The notes beneath the pieces were generated by a model. It was not told where the DNA came from. It ran no database searches and worked only from the letters and a program-made list of their open reading frames with translations. A stretch of 64,000 nucleotides of DNA from Gavia stellata (Eukaryota > Chordata > Aves > Gaviiformes > Gaviidae): NCBI RefSeq assembly GCF_030936135.1, contig NC_082598.1, forward strand, positions 49,258,347 to 49,322,346, written 5' to 3'. A program made the translations under genes and the position numbers. Shown here in pieces: positions 49,222 through 61,950 of the stretch (positions are counted from its first letter, which is position 1; each line of letters opens with the position of its first letter).

Positions 49222-49503
49222 CATATTGATCAGCTGTTTGAAAATTCTGCGGCACCCAAGATTGCCGACAAAGACATCCCAGGCGGGTGGCAAGAGGTCT
49301 CAGCTATCCTGCCCCTGCTCAGTAGCAAAGTTGAAGAGCTCTGCTCGCTGGAGAATTTCTTGCAAAACGCTCGCTATTCGAGAAGGATCACTTCGACGTG
49401 TGATAACTATTTGCTGGATTTCTCATCTGAAGTCATCCACTTCTCTGAGACATGTGCTATGGGGCAGCCACCGTATGGTGCATACAAGGAGACAACTTAC
49501 TGA
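49222..49503 (+). other. Possible terminal exon or gene remnant, unrecognised
   Basis: After attcatag (a possible acceptor) a 93-codon frame runs to a TGA at 49501-49503. It includes F-E-N-S-A-A-P-K-I-A-D-K-D-I-P-G-G-W and L-L-S-S-K-V-E-E-L-C-S-L-E-N-F-L-Q and ends G-A-Y-K-E-T-T-Y. The mixed charge and hydrophobic spacing look protein-like, and the segment is richer in GC and CpG than its flanks. An overlapping second frame is also open (from TTG 49226 to 49561) but has shadow-like Ser/Arg composition. No poly(A) tail or flanking repeats mark it as a retrocopy. The function is unknown, and conservation would be needed to call it a gene. Confidence 0.3.
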
Positions 49504-50799
49504 AACTACTGCTTTTCTTCTAGCAGTGTTGGTGCCTCATACTTCTAAGCTGTATAAATGATGCAATATGATATTTTGTGAATCAAAATTGTATTTCTTT
49601 CCCCTCCCACCTTTTTTCATCCATTGCCTTCTATTATTTTATATTCATTGATATTCTGCTAATTATAGTGTTAATGTTAGGGTTGTTGGCACAGCCTTCT
49701 GACAAGCAGCTTTTCTCCTTACTGTCCGTATTTCTAATATTATCTTTTGCAGGTGGTATTTTTGAATCATCTCGTGTATCAGCTAGTATCACCCTCTTGG
49801 TACACATGCTCGTGATCTCAGGCCCTAATTTCTCCAGTGCTGTATTTAGTGGCCTTCCCAAATCCTTGTTTCATTTAGCTTTTTGTCTTTTCTTTTTGTC
49901 GAGAAGGATGAGCTGTGCTTTTTCCAGCAGTCACCCAGGATGTCTGAGAGAATGGCTAATAAAACACATAATCTTTCTCTCCTTTCAAGAGTCTCCTTTT
50001 TTTCCTTCTGTCAGTGGTCCCTTCTGATCTGTACTTTTGAGATTCTCAATTTGACATTTAGTATCTTTGTCTAAACCATTTCCTTTTCTCTTTCATCTCT
50101 TACCCTTATCTGCCTATATAGCATCCTTGCCACAGTTCACTTTTACATTTCCATTTCTAAATATCATACCTCTAACCTCAGCTCTTTGGATCTTTCTTCC
50201 CTCCTCTTTTACTAGCCTCATCTAATGTTTAAACTACATTTCAAACTCCCTTTTCCTCCTTTCCATTATGTGATGCCTGTTTCTCTTCTCCAAAAACATA
50301 TATTTAACTCTTTCTGGAGCCAAGCAGTTTTCCACTTTCTATTTTACTTGGTGTGTCTTCATGATAACCTTAGATCAAAGATTATGTAACGATTAAAAGT
50401 ATGTTATTTTCCCTAAATTTACCTTTTTGCATTTTATTTTCTCCCGTTCTTTATTCCTTGTACTTTCAAGTCTTTCCTTTGCTTGAGCCTTTGTTTTGCA
50501 CTCCTGATCACCGGCATGAATTTGATTCATTTTTTAAGCTTGTAAAAAAATGAACGCACAAACAAAACCTGCACAAAGAAAGAGTTTGGGGCTATTAGTT
50601 TATATAGCTAACTGTGTTACAATGTTGCATAAAATAAATCAGATTGAAAGCCAGCTCAGACATTAGCTAGTTTCTACAAAGTTTCTTTATTTGAATTTAC
50701 ATTTTTTGTTGTTTATTTTCACTCTGATTTTTCCTATTTCAGTAGTTGTTTGTGAGTTTTCAGATATTTATGCCCTGTTTGGGTTTGTAGCCAGCCCAT
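49504..50799. other. Intergenic, pyrimidine-rich on plus strand
   Basis: T/C-rich stretch, especially 49580-50500. The plus-strand frame 49578-50027 is rich in F, L, I and S, as expected from such bias, and is not taken as a gene. Confidence 0.6.
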
Positions 50800-51012
50800 A
50801 TGGCCTGCGATCTTGGAGAAAAGCAGGTAGATCATAAAAAGAAGGATTCGAAAGGCGAGGTCCTGGTCCATTCAGATTCCCCTGCAGGAGATCGAGGAGA
50901 ACTTGTAACGCAGGTTAAGCAGAACTTTTTATTCAAAATCAATATTCAGAGTGCTCTGAAAGTCTCCACATCCATCCACAAATTAGCCACAGAAATTAAT
51001 AGGAGAGATTAA
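50800..51012 (+). other. Orphan open frame of 70 codons
   Basis: ATG at 50800 opens M-A-C-D-L-G-E-K-Q-V-D-H-K-K-K-D-S-K and ends K-L-A-T-E-I-N-R-R-D before TAA. It is preceded by a possible acceptor (gggtttgtag) and has a few CpG in an otherwise CpG-poor area. No domain or homologue was recognised. It may be a chance frame or part of an unannotated transcript. Confidence 0.2.
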
Positions 51013-53850
51013 CACCACAGGTTGTCTGAATTCAGGATGGCAAGAGATGGCCACCCATAATTCAGCTCCACTTCGAAATTAATTGACACTGGGGTTTTTT
51101 TCCCAGAGCTAATGAGACATGATCTATGTAAACTGTATGTCACTGCACTGCCCAAGGCTCATCTATGTTCAGTAAGCAAATAGAAATTTGCCTAGAGACA
51201 AAGCAAGGCTGAAACAGGACTTGTGTGTAAGAGAAGAACTTCTGTATAATCTAGAAGTTGCAGGAAGAGTCAGATGAGCTTGAAAATTGGCATGGCATTT
51301 CAGAAATTATCGAGAGAGACTTTGTAGTACGAACTTGGGATCTCTGAGTTAAAGAGATACTTCTTCTGTGCAGTTCCCAATAGCTACTGAACTATTTTTG
51401 AAAAGCTGGCTTGATGGATATCAGTTTTACAGCTCTGAGAAAAAGCGGCAAAGAGGGTTACATGTATCTTCAACGCATGGCACAGGCAAACATTACAATT
51501 CAAATTCTAGCAGAGACAGACCCTCAATTCCCTGTGAGAGCTGAGGGTGACGAGACGCAGTGCATATATGATGAGTGTCTGCAAAGAAGCAGGAGCAGAC
51601 GTGGCATATGCTGTAGACATGCAACAGCAAGACAGAAAAGACAAGTACAGGCAGACAGAGCTACAGGCTCTCGGTTCCGCTTGTTGAATGACTATAAAGG
51701 ACTGTCCTGTGCCCCATCAGGAGTGTTTTCCCTACGTGCCCCATTACCGACCCAATTTTTCCAAAAGGCAAAGGAAATCCTCTTATTAACTGAAAGAGAT
51801 TTAAGATTTGATAATTTCTTGCCAATTTGGCAATGTTGTGCTTCATACCCTTGTAGCACATAGAAGTTGGCAGCAGAAACCAGAACTACAAAAGGTAAAG
51901 CTGAAGTAACTGCACAATGAAGCTTGTAGGTTTTTATGTCACATTCTTTCCTGGCCTTTACTCAGCTCATGTGGACTTAGCAGCATTACTACAAGGGGCC
52001 ACCTGTACAGTCCCCGAAGTCATACAGCACCTTCAAAGATTTGTTAAAATCTAATTTAATGCCAGCAGCTTGCCCACTACTGCTAACAGGAAAACATTTG
52101 GCAAACTTAACGCTTGGATGGTCAGAAACCATCTTGCAATCGCATCTTAAATATTCATGGTTAAACAGCAACTGAGAGCTTTAGGAAAATAACAGAACTT
52201 GATCATTCCCTAACAATACCTACACCATTATCTATAGCCAGCCTTAATGCACATGTGCAACTCCAAACCTGCATTCCTATTTAAATGCCTGCATTCACAG
52301 TGTTGATCTGTTGAGGACTAATACTGGGACGCAGATATCATCCTGGACAATGAGATTATATGAAATTTACATTAATGTAAGCTTCCTAAGGGATATTTAG
52401 AATGGGGATTAGGGAGCTTTATGAATTTAAAACTTCCTTCGGATTTCTTCATCCTCTCACCTCATCTCACAGAGAGGAGAACCCAGTGGCTTGCACTGGT
52501 GCAGTCTCACAGAGGGTAGCATGATCGTTTTGAACGGCCTTCTTTGTGGGGAGCTCTGCTAGTGTTTGCCAGCATATTTGTCTGCAAGAATTAGGAGGAA
52601 ATTCTGCAACGTATGGAAAACAGCCCTTACGCTCCAGCCAGCGGGAAGTGTAAGTGCTGCTCTGCCTCCCGAGTGGGTTGAGCCAGCCTCTTACAGGGAC
52701 GCCGACTCCTCAGGCAAGGCACATATTTGTGAGATTATATCTTCAGAAAGCAGAAATGCAGGTACTGGTTTGCTTTTTATCATTCGTCCTGCACTCTCCT
52801 TCCTGTCTGCCATTCCAGCTCTTCGGAGATTAAAAATTAAAAAAATCAACCGCCTGCCCGATCCGATCAGTTCCCCAGTTCAGAAACCTGAGATATTTCC
52901 GTGCCATCCGCCCGCCTGATTTGCAGGCTTTAAATATAGCTCCTATATTTGGCAGGCTTTTTTTTTTTTGCTTTTTTTGAGTACCAGATATTTGCATTCT
53001 CTAAAAGCATTTCCAGCTCTAATGGGAAAAGAATGATTTGTGGACCTCAGATGAACTCCACGTTCCTCTCTCCGTGTGGAGGTGCAAGTATAAGAATTTA
53101 TACCAGGCGGAGATCTGCCCTTACTGACTTTCAAGGGGATTGTAGGCTCAGGCTATGTGTGGATTGACCTTTGCAGACATGGCAGGAGATGTCAAGCTTC
53201 CCAATTAAGTAGTCGGAATCAAAATGGATTAACAGAGGAGTTACACATTCGCTTCCAGGAAGCCTCTATTTCCTATAGGATCATATCTACGATTCTTTCC
53301 ATTATGGGTTTCATTACCAGCCATTAGCATTGACCTCTTTTACTCTTGATGCAGCTGCCTGTAACTGGACAAATGCCAATTCTCAGAGAATTTTAATATT
53401 GCTTACCTCGTACACAGGGTACACCTAAGTATAAAAATGGTACCTTCTGACAGTAGATCAGTCTTCAGAGAGCAGCAGATAGGCAGTGTAGCAGCCTGTC
53501 AGACCCAGGAACTTCTCGCTTCACACCACACTTGGTGCACCTACACTTTGGCACAGAGGTGTGACTGTGGCACGGATGGGTACATAGACAAGGAGCCATA
53601 GGGGTCAAAGAGTATCAGTTTGTATAGTGCTGTTAGGGTACGTAATTGGGTTGCTAGCCCATACTGAAGTATATTTCTCTGCCACAGCTCTCTACAGCAG
53701 CCAAAAAAAATCTAAAGAAGGTATGCCAACTTGCACTGCTGTCACAGATACCAGTCCAAACACGGATCTACCTGAAAATGAGCTACAGCACATCTAACCC
53801 CATACCAGGCTCAAGCAGGAGGAAGGGGACATAGACAGCTGCTTGTATTT
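51013..53850. other. Intergenic DNA with a 149-codon orphan frame
   Basis: Apart from a plus-strand frame from ATG 51414 to 51863 (start M-D-I-S-F-T-A-L-R-K, end C-C-A-S-Y-P-C-S-T), no feature is apparent. That frame has no domain, no clear Kozak advantage and no splice context. A short GC-richer stretch lies at 52500-52920. Confidence 0.5.
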
Positions 53851-53851
53851 T

Positions 53852-53970
53852 GGCAAACTCGACGTTTCCACAATTTATACAAATTCATGAGGTTTCACTA
53901 AGTGACATTTTAGTAAGCTCAGCACTTGCACAACTTAATCAAACTCTTAAGGTTTCACTAAGTGACAGCT
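53852..53970. repeat. Two-copy 60-bp tandem repeat
   Basis: GGTTTCACTAAGTGACA recurs exactly 60 bp apart (53891 and 53951), and the upstream halves of both units also align (AAACTCGACGTTTCCACAA versus AAGCTCAGCACTTGCACAA). It is a diverged two-unit minisatellite. Confidence 0.85.
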
Positions 53971-56900
53971 ATATTGCAACTTAAATATGGAGCCATTCTG
54001 TATATTCAGACAAGGTGAAATGAATGAACACATAAACTTACTTTAACCATGTAATAAACCAGCATAGTTTCTCATGAGGAATGAAGAAAGGCATGTCTCA
54101 GAGAGAAAGAAGCAAAAATAAAGTAGCTGAAAAGACACAAGGCACAATATGTGATTTTTTTTTTCATGTAACCTTGCAGCACTATAGTTAGCTATACTGA
54201 ACTGAAAGTTAGATTTAAATGCAGGGTGCTGAGAAGTGGTGCTTTCTGCCTTAACTCCACTCAGCATAATCCTCCCTGGGCTGTGACCAATGGAATTTTG
54301 GATGAGTAGAATATCACAAAAAAATACCATCACCTGCTTGAAGACCTGGTCAGTGATTACATACACCACGTGTTGGGACAGGGCACTGTTTTCAGAGAAA
54401 TAAAAATTGTAGGCAAGATACTACTTGCATTGCCTACTGAAAATGAGGGTGCAGGTACATGACTTTCCAGGTTTCAGCATGGCATCTGAATGATTTCAGA
54501 TACCATGCAGAAGTTTACTAATTGCTGAAATAACTTCCTTGGCATTGCAAAGACTGTAGAAAACTCGTAGAGTTATCAATTTGTGTGCTTAATATGATCC
54601 CACTGACAAAGGGACGTATCACATACTAGCATCTGTGATGGTCAAACCAGTATTAACAATATAGTGCCACAGAAAATACTTTAATTGCATTTTTTTTTTT
54701 AAATCATGTTTCAAAAATATACTTAGGCCCATTTTAAAATAACCACCTATGCTTCGTTGCTTCAGTCTTAGTTTCCACTGGCATAGAAGAGTGGGCAAAA
54801 ATGCCTTCAGGAGCATCGACACTTTTCTGTACAGGGGCCTAAAGTTAAAAAAGCACATGCTCGAAACGCAGGCTGAAAGCCATCCACACAGCCTTAATTT
54901 AGCCTCTTGCTTGTGTACACATTATAAATACAATCTTTTCATAGACTATCACACTTTTTTCCTTTAATGTGGGTCTAGTTTTCTGCCGGATGCCATCTCT
55001 TTGATTCCACTGGGACTATTTACATGCTTAAATACGTGCACAATTTTGCAGAGCTGGACTAAGACAGGACTGGATTTTAAAAGATGGCTCATAATACTAG
55101 ACTAGAGCTGGGCACTTGGGTTAGATCCTTTAAAGATATTTAAATGACCAACTAGGAAAATAGACTTTTTCAAAGTATCTAGGAACCAAACTTGCCTCAG
55201 ATCAGATAGCCATACTCTTGAAAGTAGTTAGTGCTTATTTGCATCTTTAGGTATCTAAGTAGCTTTAAAAAAGCTTGTCTTTCATGTTTCTTTATAGTCT
55301 GGACTCTATATTAGCTATTTGTGAAGTAAAGTTCAGTAATTACAGTGAAAATATGCAAAGGAAAATGTAGAGAACATTTTAATTCTAGGACAGAGAAAGG
55401 GACTTAGACGGGAGGATCAAATGAGAGCTGCCACAGCCTAAAAAAGTATCAAGCAACATTTAAGCAGCATTATTTTAGGCCATCAAAGTTTATCTTCGGA
55501 TACTTAAGGTGTGGCTGGAAAAATCTCAGTACTCACATTACAGTTTGGATGTGCTGGTGTGTTTTTTATGGTAGAGTATTACTGCAAGAATGTGCTTTTC
55601 AGATTTTATTATCTTCTTATGAATCATTCACAGCTGAGAAAATAACCTTCCATCAGTCAGTTGAAGCACCCTAGAAATAAAAATAAGGGGTTAAAAATAT
55701 CTAGTTTACTTTCCATCAAGTACCTTGTTTCTCTACTCTTCATTTTACTAAATTCACCAATGATTACACCCAAGGCAGATTTATGTTTGTTTTTTCAATC
55801 CTTTACTTCATCAATCTCACTTTTTATTAGCTCTTTAAGAGAAATGTTTCTATTTCTATAGAGCACTGTGGGGTTTTTCCAAGCCAAATCTTAAGCTAAC
55901 GCTGACTTGAAAGTGACAGCTAATGAGCAGACACCTCTGCATAAGACTCGCAGTACTGACGTTTCATGTAACAATAATTCACCGTCCGTCGGCTTTTTCC
56001 CCCATTTAAGTTGCAGACTGCGCATCAATTACCGGAGCTGGCACAGGAAAGGCTGTGGCCACACAAGGCTCTGATCCTTGCGCTGGATACCCGGGCAGCG
56101 TTTCTTCTCTTGCTCCCGGGAGCAGTCACAGAGAATTTCCATCCTCTGAAGTGTTTTTCTAAAGTGCATAGATATTCTTTTTAGCATTACAATTGTATTG
56201 TCCGTCTTGTATCTGTCTGTACTGCGAGGTCTGCTCCCCTCCTGTGCCTACGCAGTCATTTCCATACAAAAAGACTTTACTCCTGACGCTGGAGACTGCA
56301 GTCAGCTCCTGTTCTGAACAGGCATTTGAGCACGCTTGCGTCTCGCTGCGAGGCAGCTGAAGCAATTTGTTCCTCCTAGCTTATTATGTCCATACACACG
56401 CGATTCTGCTTTGCAGGTCCGCTTCTCGTCAGACATCTTCCCAAACCTCTGGCGGGGAGTGGAAGGGGACCCTCTCCTGCCAACAGAATTGCAGTGCTCC
56501 AATGAACCACTTGTTCCTTAAATTAGTTTACCTTGGACTGTTTATACCAAATGTGCACTTGCAATACCAGTTTGGGATACGCTGCAACCCTGCGGAAAAT
56601 TTATATTTAAATCATTCAGTCTCTAATTCCACCCTAGACCCTAAGTACTGTAATGCATCATTTACATAATTATTTTCAAAGAATGAGACAAACCTTTAAG
56701 AGACGTGAAACCCTGATTTATTCATATTAAAAAGATCAGGAAACTGACCCAAGCCCTTTTAAAAACTGATGCGTTGTATTTCAGTTTCATTCCATCACTG
56801 GCCTCAAAGGATCCAAACAGAAGAGATTAATAAATTGTAGATTTCTGTCACAATGGCGGTATTGTCAGAATTAATAAAAGTGCCTGAAAACTCGATCATC

Positions 56901-59590
56901 AGAATTGCATTAGGCAGACCTTGGTCGCTTGTCGGAGATGCTGATGGCTTCGTGTCTCACGAGGGTGCTTTGCATAGTTTTGAAATGAAGTGGGGCACAG
57001 CCTCCTGGCCCAACTGCCTAGGTTTGCCGTGTTAAAACAGAGAGTTTTAGGGGCAGAAGAAGGTGGCGGTGGGGGTGCACAGCCGCTGACGGAGCTCAGG
57101 AGCCCTCGGACCTTGCGAAGTTGGGACAGAGCCCTTACTGTTTAGCTGCTGAAGGGAACGTGAAGCTGGCAGCGCTGAGATAAGCACAGGCTTTCCCCAA
57201 AAACAAATGCTGAAGCTGTACTTTGGGGGGTTCATCCCACCTTTATCCAGCCTGCACTGAGACAAAGATACATCTCATGGATTCTCACCTAGATTTCAAT
57301 GGTAGGTGTCTTGGAAGATTGCGGGTGAAGGATTTCATGGGCAAACCCCGCGGTAGGCTAGACGGGGGCACTGCTTGGGACTACCTACATCACACGATAA
57401 TGCTGTGTTTCGCTAGCGGTTGAATAAGAAGATGACTTTGCTGGAGAGAGGTCGTCCTTTCAGAAGTGCAGTCTTCAGCTGTGGATTTTGCCCAAAGTAA
57501 AGCTGAGCCCCCAGGAGGAAGCATATTTCAAAACACAGTCAGTACTACAGTGTAATACAGGCATCATCTGGTTTAAGATTTTACAGAAATTACAAATAAC
57601 TTAGGAAGCTTTTGGCATGTGCAAAATTTAAAATCCATGTACCACTTTCCAAAAAAAGAGTAGAAACGAAGTGTCCAGCTACATTTTGACGGAAGTCTGC
57701 CAGTGACCTAGCTGCACCCTGTGGTCCTTTTCATTTCAGAGGAGTTTTTTGATGTTGGAAGTCTCTCTTCGAATCCATTTTTCATTTTGTTAAAGGAAAC
57801 AAAGATAAAACATCTGGATATTTTCAAGTATAGTTTTGTATTTTCTTTCTGTTCCTACTGAAGTCTCCAAAACATTATAGCCATGATTTAATGGCCTGTG
57901 GTGTATGTAAGGAAGAAAATTAGGGAAAAGACAATAAAAGAAGGCAGAAATTTACAAGCCCAGTTATGCAGAGAGGTACCTAAAACCGGCAGGTACTTGT
58001 TTTTATGCTTTTATTCTCACTCTAATTTTAGTTATGTTATTTCATGATAGCCAGTTAGGGCCAATATCTCATTGTTCTAAGCATTGTTCTAATGTATACT
58101 GGTGGCATTGGTTTCAGAAAGGTATAAATCTTTTTCTTGAGCACCTCTGTGACTGAAATAAAATGTAACTTCTCTTTTCATATAATCCCAAATTGAGAGA
58201 GTTTGCTGGATAGAGAGCTTTATCTTCCGCAACTCACCCAGGCAAAGCTTGCTCTGAAACAAGTGCAACCATGCATGCGGTTCCAGATCCACGTGAGGTT
58301 TCTACACAAGGATGCTGTGGATTTTAGCCTTGATTCTGCAACTCTTACTTATCTCTGCAGCCCACAGAAGCACCGCTGCAGCTGGCACTCAGGCTGGCTT
58401 GAGAAGACCCCTGTGGGCTTTGCACACCCTCCTTTGCTTTGGGGATTTGTTTTTACCAGTTTTATCTGTCCTTGCCCAACATATGTCAGAGGTAGAAATA
58501 AGTCATTAAGGGACGAGCAGACTGGCACTAGCCCCTGCCTGCACTTCAGAGCAGGCAGATTAGCTGCTGGCAGCCGCGCCAGAGAAGCTGCACTAGCAGG
58601 AGTTTTTAATATAAGCCCTATAACTGACCAGCAACTTGCTCCATCGCTCTCAAAAGTTTAGCTGTTGTTGCTGTTGTTGTTGGAGTTTTCATAGAAAAAA
58701 GGAACAAGGAGAGAGTGAGTCAAGTGGCTTGCAGCATTACAAAACATTTCTGTTTTTCTGAAAATGTCACACTGATGACATTCTGTAATCTCAGTGATGC
58801 AAACCTTTCTCTGATTAGGGAAGAACATTAGCAAACAGCCTGGCTAGGCAGTCAGAAATGCCCTTTATAACATAAAAATCGATGAAACAGTACCGAAAGT
58901 GTGTGCAGATGTTACCAGCTGGGTAACATACACTGAAAACACCAGGAAACTTATGGTTGTCTCACCTGTGAAGAGACATTTCTTTTTGCTAAGGCGCATT
59001 GTGGATCCTAGTGAATACACGAAGGCCTATGAAATTATCGGATACAATCTACCCATCTTACAAAAGTCATCTGTGACTGAAGCCACCTGGGTTTCCAAAT
59101 GCACAGGTTTGTTTTGCAGCAAAGTTGTCACTGTAGCTTTTGGTTTCCCTATTTCTACTGTGAAGAGAGAAGCAGGTGGCTGAAGACGACGACCGAGGCG
59201 AAGGTACTAAACTGGCTTCCCACACAGCCAAAAGGGAGCCCGCTGGGAGTGCTTCAGGGGAGCACACTGGTGGGGACATACCGAGGTAACTGCCCTTCCG
59301 TGACAGTCCGATTCGTCAGCATCCAAAATACCACGTTCCTCTTTCTCTACAATTTTTTTTTTTAAATTAAAACAGTCAAATGTATGCCAAGCTGCCTTTG
59401 TATCACTCTAAAGTCTTAATTAAAATGTAATGTGGCACAAAGTCACGTTTCCTGAACTTTAATTTGCCTTAGAAATCATTACTTGGGTAGACACCAGTGG
59501 GTGGCTATCTTGGTCTCAAGGGGCAGCAACGAGTTATTAGCCGACCGTGTGTCAAAAGTGGTTGACGGGAATCCGAGTGGGAAATGCTAC
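53971..59590. other. Intergenic DNA
   Basis: Mixed AT-rich DNA with GC-richer islands near 56000-56500, 56880-57420 and 58200-58600. Open frames such as 58203-58661 and 56367-56669 have no recognisable domain. No RNA gene or repeat family was recognised. Confidence 0.6.
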
Positions 59591-59732
59591 AACCTATACA
59601 GAAAGACTGGAAGGGAAAAGAGGAAAGGATGTAGTCTTGTCCATTAGAGATAGGAGATAAAATGCAGCAAAGATATAAAGCAAAAATAACAAGTCCTTTC
59701 CTCTTTTCCCTTCCAGTCTTTCCATCTAGGTT
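59591..59732. repeat. Inverted repeat, 29-bp perfect arms
   Basis: 59601-59629 (GAAAGACTGGAAGGGAAAAG then AGGAAAGGA) is the exact reverse complement of 59694-59722. The arms extend with a few mismatches to 59591 and 59732 (AACCTA... and its complement). The 64-nt loop is A-rich. A transcript of either strand would fold into a long stable hairpin. No transposase or clear target-site duplication was seen. Confidence 0.9.
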
Positions 59733-61950
59733 TATGTTTTAGTAAGGGATGAGTGAATTGGGCTGAGTCTACAGAATGGGCAAAACAGCCAAATACACAG
59801 GACAGGATAAATGGAGAGAAAATGTTTGTAGCCCATGTGGTATTGAAAGGACTGAGAGTGGCAAACACGGGAAGGAAATGGGGAAAAAAATAGAAAGGAA
59901 GATAACACATCCTTTATGCATTAAATCAATGACGAATAAAAATACTGTTAAAAAGCATGACTTTGCCTACTATTGACTAAAGCTAAAGAAAAGCTGAAGC
60001 TGGACAACAGCCTTAGGACCTGAGTCTATGCTCGTCAAAACACAGACAGTCCTTGCCTGTGCTGCCCCGGTGGCCAATTACCATTTTTCCTATCACTGGA
60101 TTAGACAAAGCCACGGCATTTCTGAGCACATAGGAAATGCCTGGGTAGCCTCAATTTCTGCACTTTCATAATTGAAAGTATCTGTGTTAATAGACACTAT
60201 TACTAATACTCAGAACTTCTGATATTCTTCAACGGGAAAATCCTAGAAGCAATCACCAGTCTCACCGCTAACGTTTCTGTCTGGTAAGTATTACCATGTA
60301 TGGCTATGACATCACATTAAAGAATATCTCCTAGAAATATTTAATTAGTTGGTCAGTGGTTTCATAACTCTGAGCTTCTCTTTATCTTCTTGTAGCTGCA
60401 ATGTTGTAACTTTGCTTTGCTGTTTTCCCCCACTGTTTCATGAAGTGCGTAAACGTACATTGCCAATACTGAGCAACCAGTTCACATTTTTGGTTAACTA
60501 AATCATTCAACTGTTTAAATCTATTAACAATCTGGTCATTAAATGAATCACTGACCTATTTCTCAGCTACTCAAGCTAAGAAACTGTAACTGATGACCTA
60601 TAAAAGCATCAGTGTGTTAAGACAAATTATTAGCTGCAGAAGCAGAGCAAAAATTGGTCACTTCAGCAGTTTCCACCAATCCGAACAGAAAGATTCGCCA
60701 CTGTCAGCTTCAACTAATCACCAGAAATCACATGTTGACACAGACTAATGTCTAGGGGAAGTACCATGAAGCTGCTACACTGGCAGCAATCGTCTCTTCT
60801 TCCTTAGTTTATTACTGGAAAATTTGATGCAAATATTTAAAATGGCTCAAACCTGGGATGCTCCAGAGTAAAATCTGGGGTGCAGACTCTCCTGGACTCA
60901 GAGGGATGAACTTCAGACCTAGCACTTACCCGTACAGCGGAACAAACCAAACCTATGGTCCAACCACCCCCGCTACTTGGGGACAGATATGGTTTAGATC
61001 CAGGTCCAAATTCTGAGCCCTGGCTAGGCCCACCCCATAGAGCGAGAAGATTGAAAATGTTGGCTTTAATGTTGACCTCCTCCGTTGCTCTTATCCAGCA
61101 ACAGGCGATAGGTGGAAGGCCCTGGTGAGCCCTCGCGTGATTCTGAGTGAGCAGGCGGTGGTGGGGCGGTGGGTGCAGAGGACAGGGCAGCGTTGGGGAG
61201 GCACAGCCATGCCCCGTGGTCTGCACGCCCAGCTGGAGACCACCGGGGCGGGGGGAGTGAAAATCAGGAGGAGGGAGGAAGGGAGGCAGGAGTTACCTGC
61301 TCGCTCGCCACCTCCATCAACCGTGGCACCACGGGCCCCCATGCCAGGCACTGCATCCTGGTGGGGCTCAAGACCTTCTGCCTCCCGTCATCTACAGCCA
61401 TCGTCACACCAGCGTCTGAGTGCTTTCCAGCTACGCCACCTGTGCCTAACAAAAAATTATGTGGTTTTCTGCTTTTTCCTCTTCCCCAGCTCAAACCAGC
61501 CCAAAATACTCAGTTACAGGCTGCCAAGTGAACCAGTCAGTTTTCCCGTTTGCTGAAGACAGCCCCACTTGGGGGTTGACTCTTGGGATCATAAATGCAT
61601 GCAGCGTCCTACCGTGCCGGGGGGAGAATTGAAATTGGCTTGAAAACCAAGGCGGGGGGAGGCACTATTGAAACCTGCTCACTCAACCACCCCGAAGAGC
61701 AACCTAAAACCTTCCTGCTAACACACACAAATGATCTTCTGCGTTGGATTTGTATTTGTGTGATGTTCATCCCATGACGCTGCATGTAGATGAAGATCAA
61801 TGGTAGTGAAGTCGGAAGTCAAAAAAGCAGAGAGTAAGAGCGCGCTCACCTACGGCATAAAGGTGCTTCAGCGGAGTTAGTGCTTGAAGAGCAACTTTTT
61901 TTTTTTTCTTCTTTCTTTTGCAATCATTGCTCGCTTGACAGGCCCAGACG
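59733..61950. other. Intergenic DNA upstream of the putative TMEM154 promoter
   Basis: AT-rich to about 60830, then GC-richer to 61560. Open frames at 60837-61556 on both strands appear to be products of that composition. No gene was recognised. Confidence 0.55.

Noticed and set aside
49578-50027. Plus-strand frame of 149 codons with hydrophobic segments resembling a membrane protein
   Set aside because: The stretch is T/C-rich, which produces F/L/S/I-rich frames by composition. There is no ordered domain and no Kozak or splice support.
58203-58661. Plus-strand frame of 152 codons
   Set aside because: No domain, scattered Cys/His without a zinc-finger spacing, a TTG or internal start only, and a second overlapping open frame.
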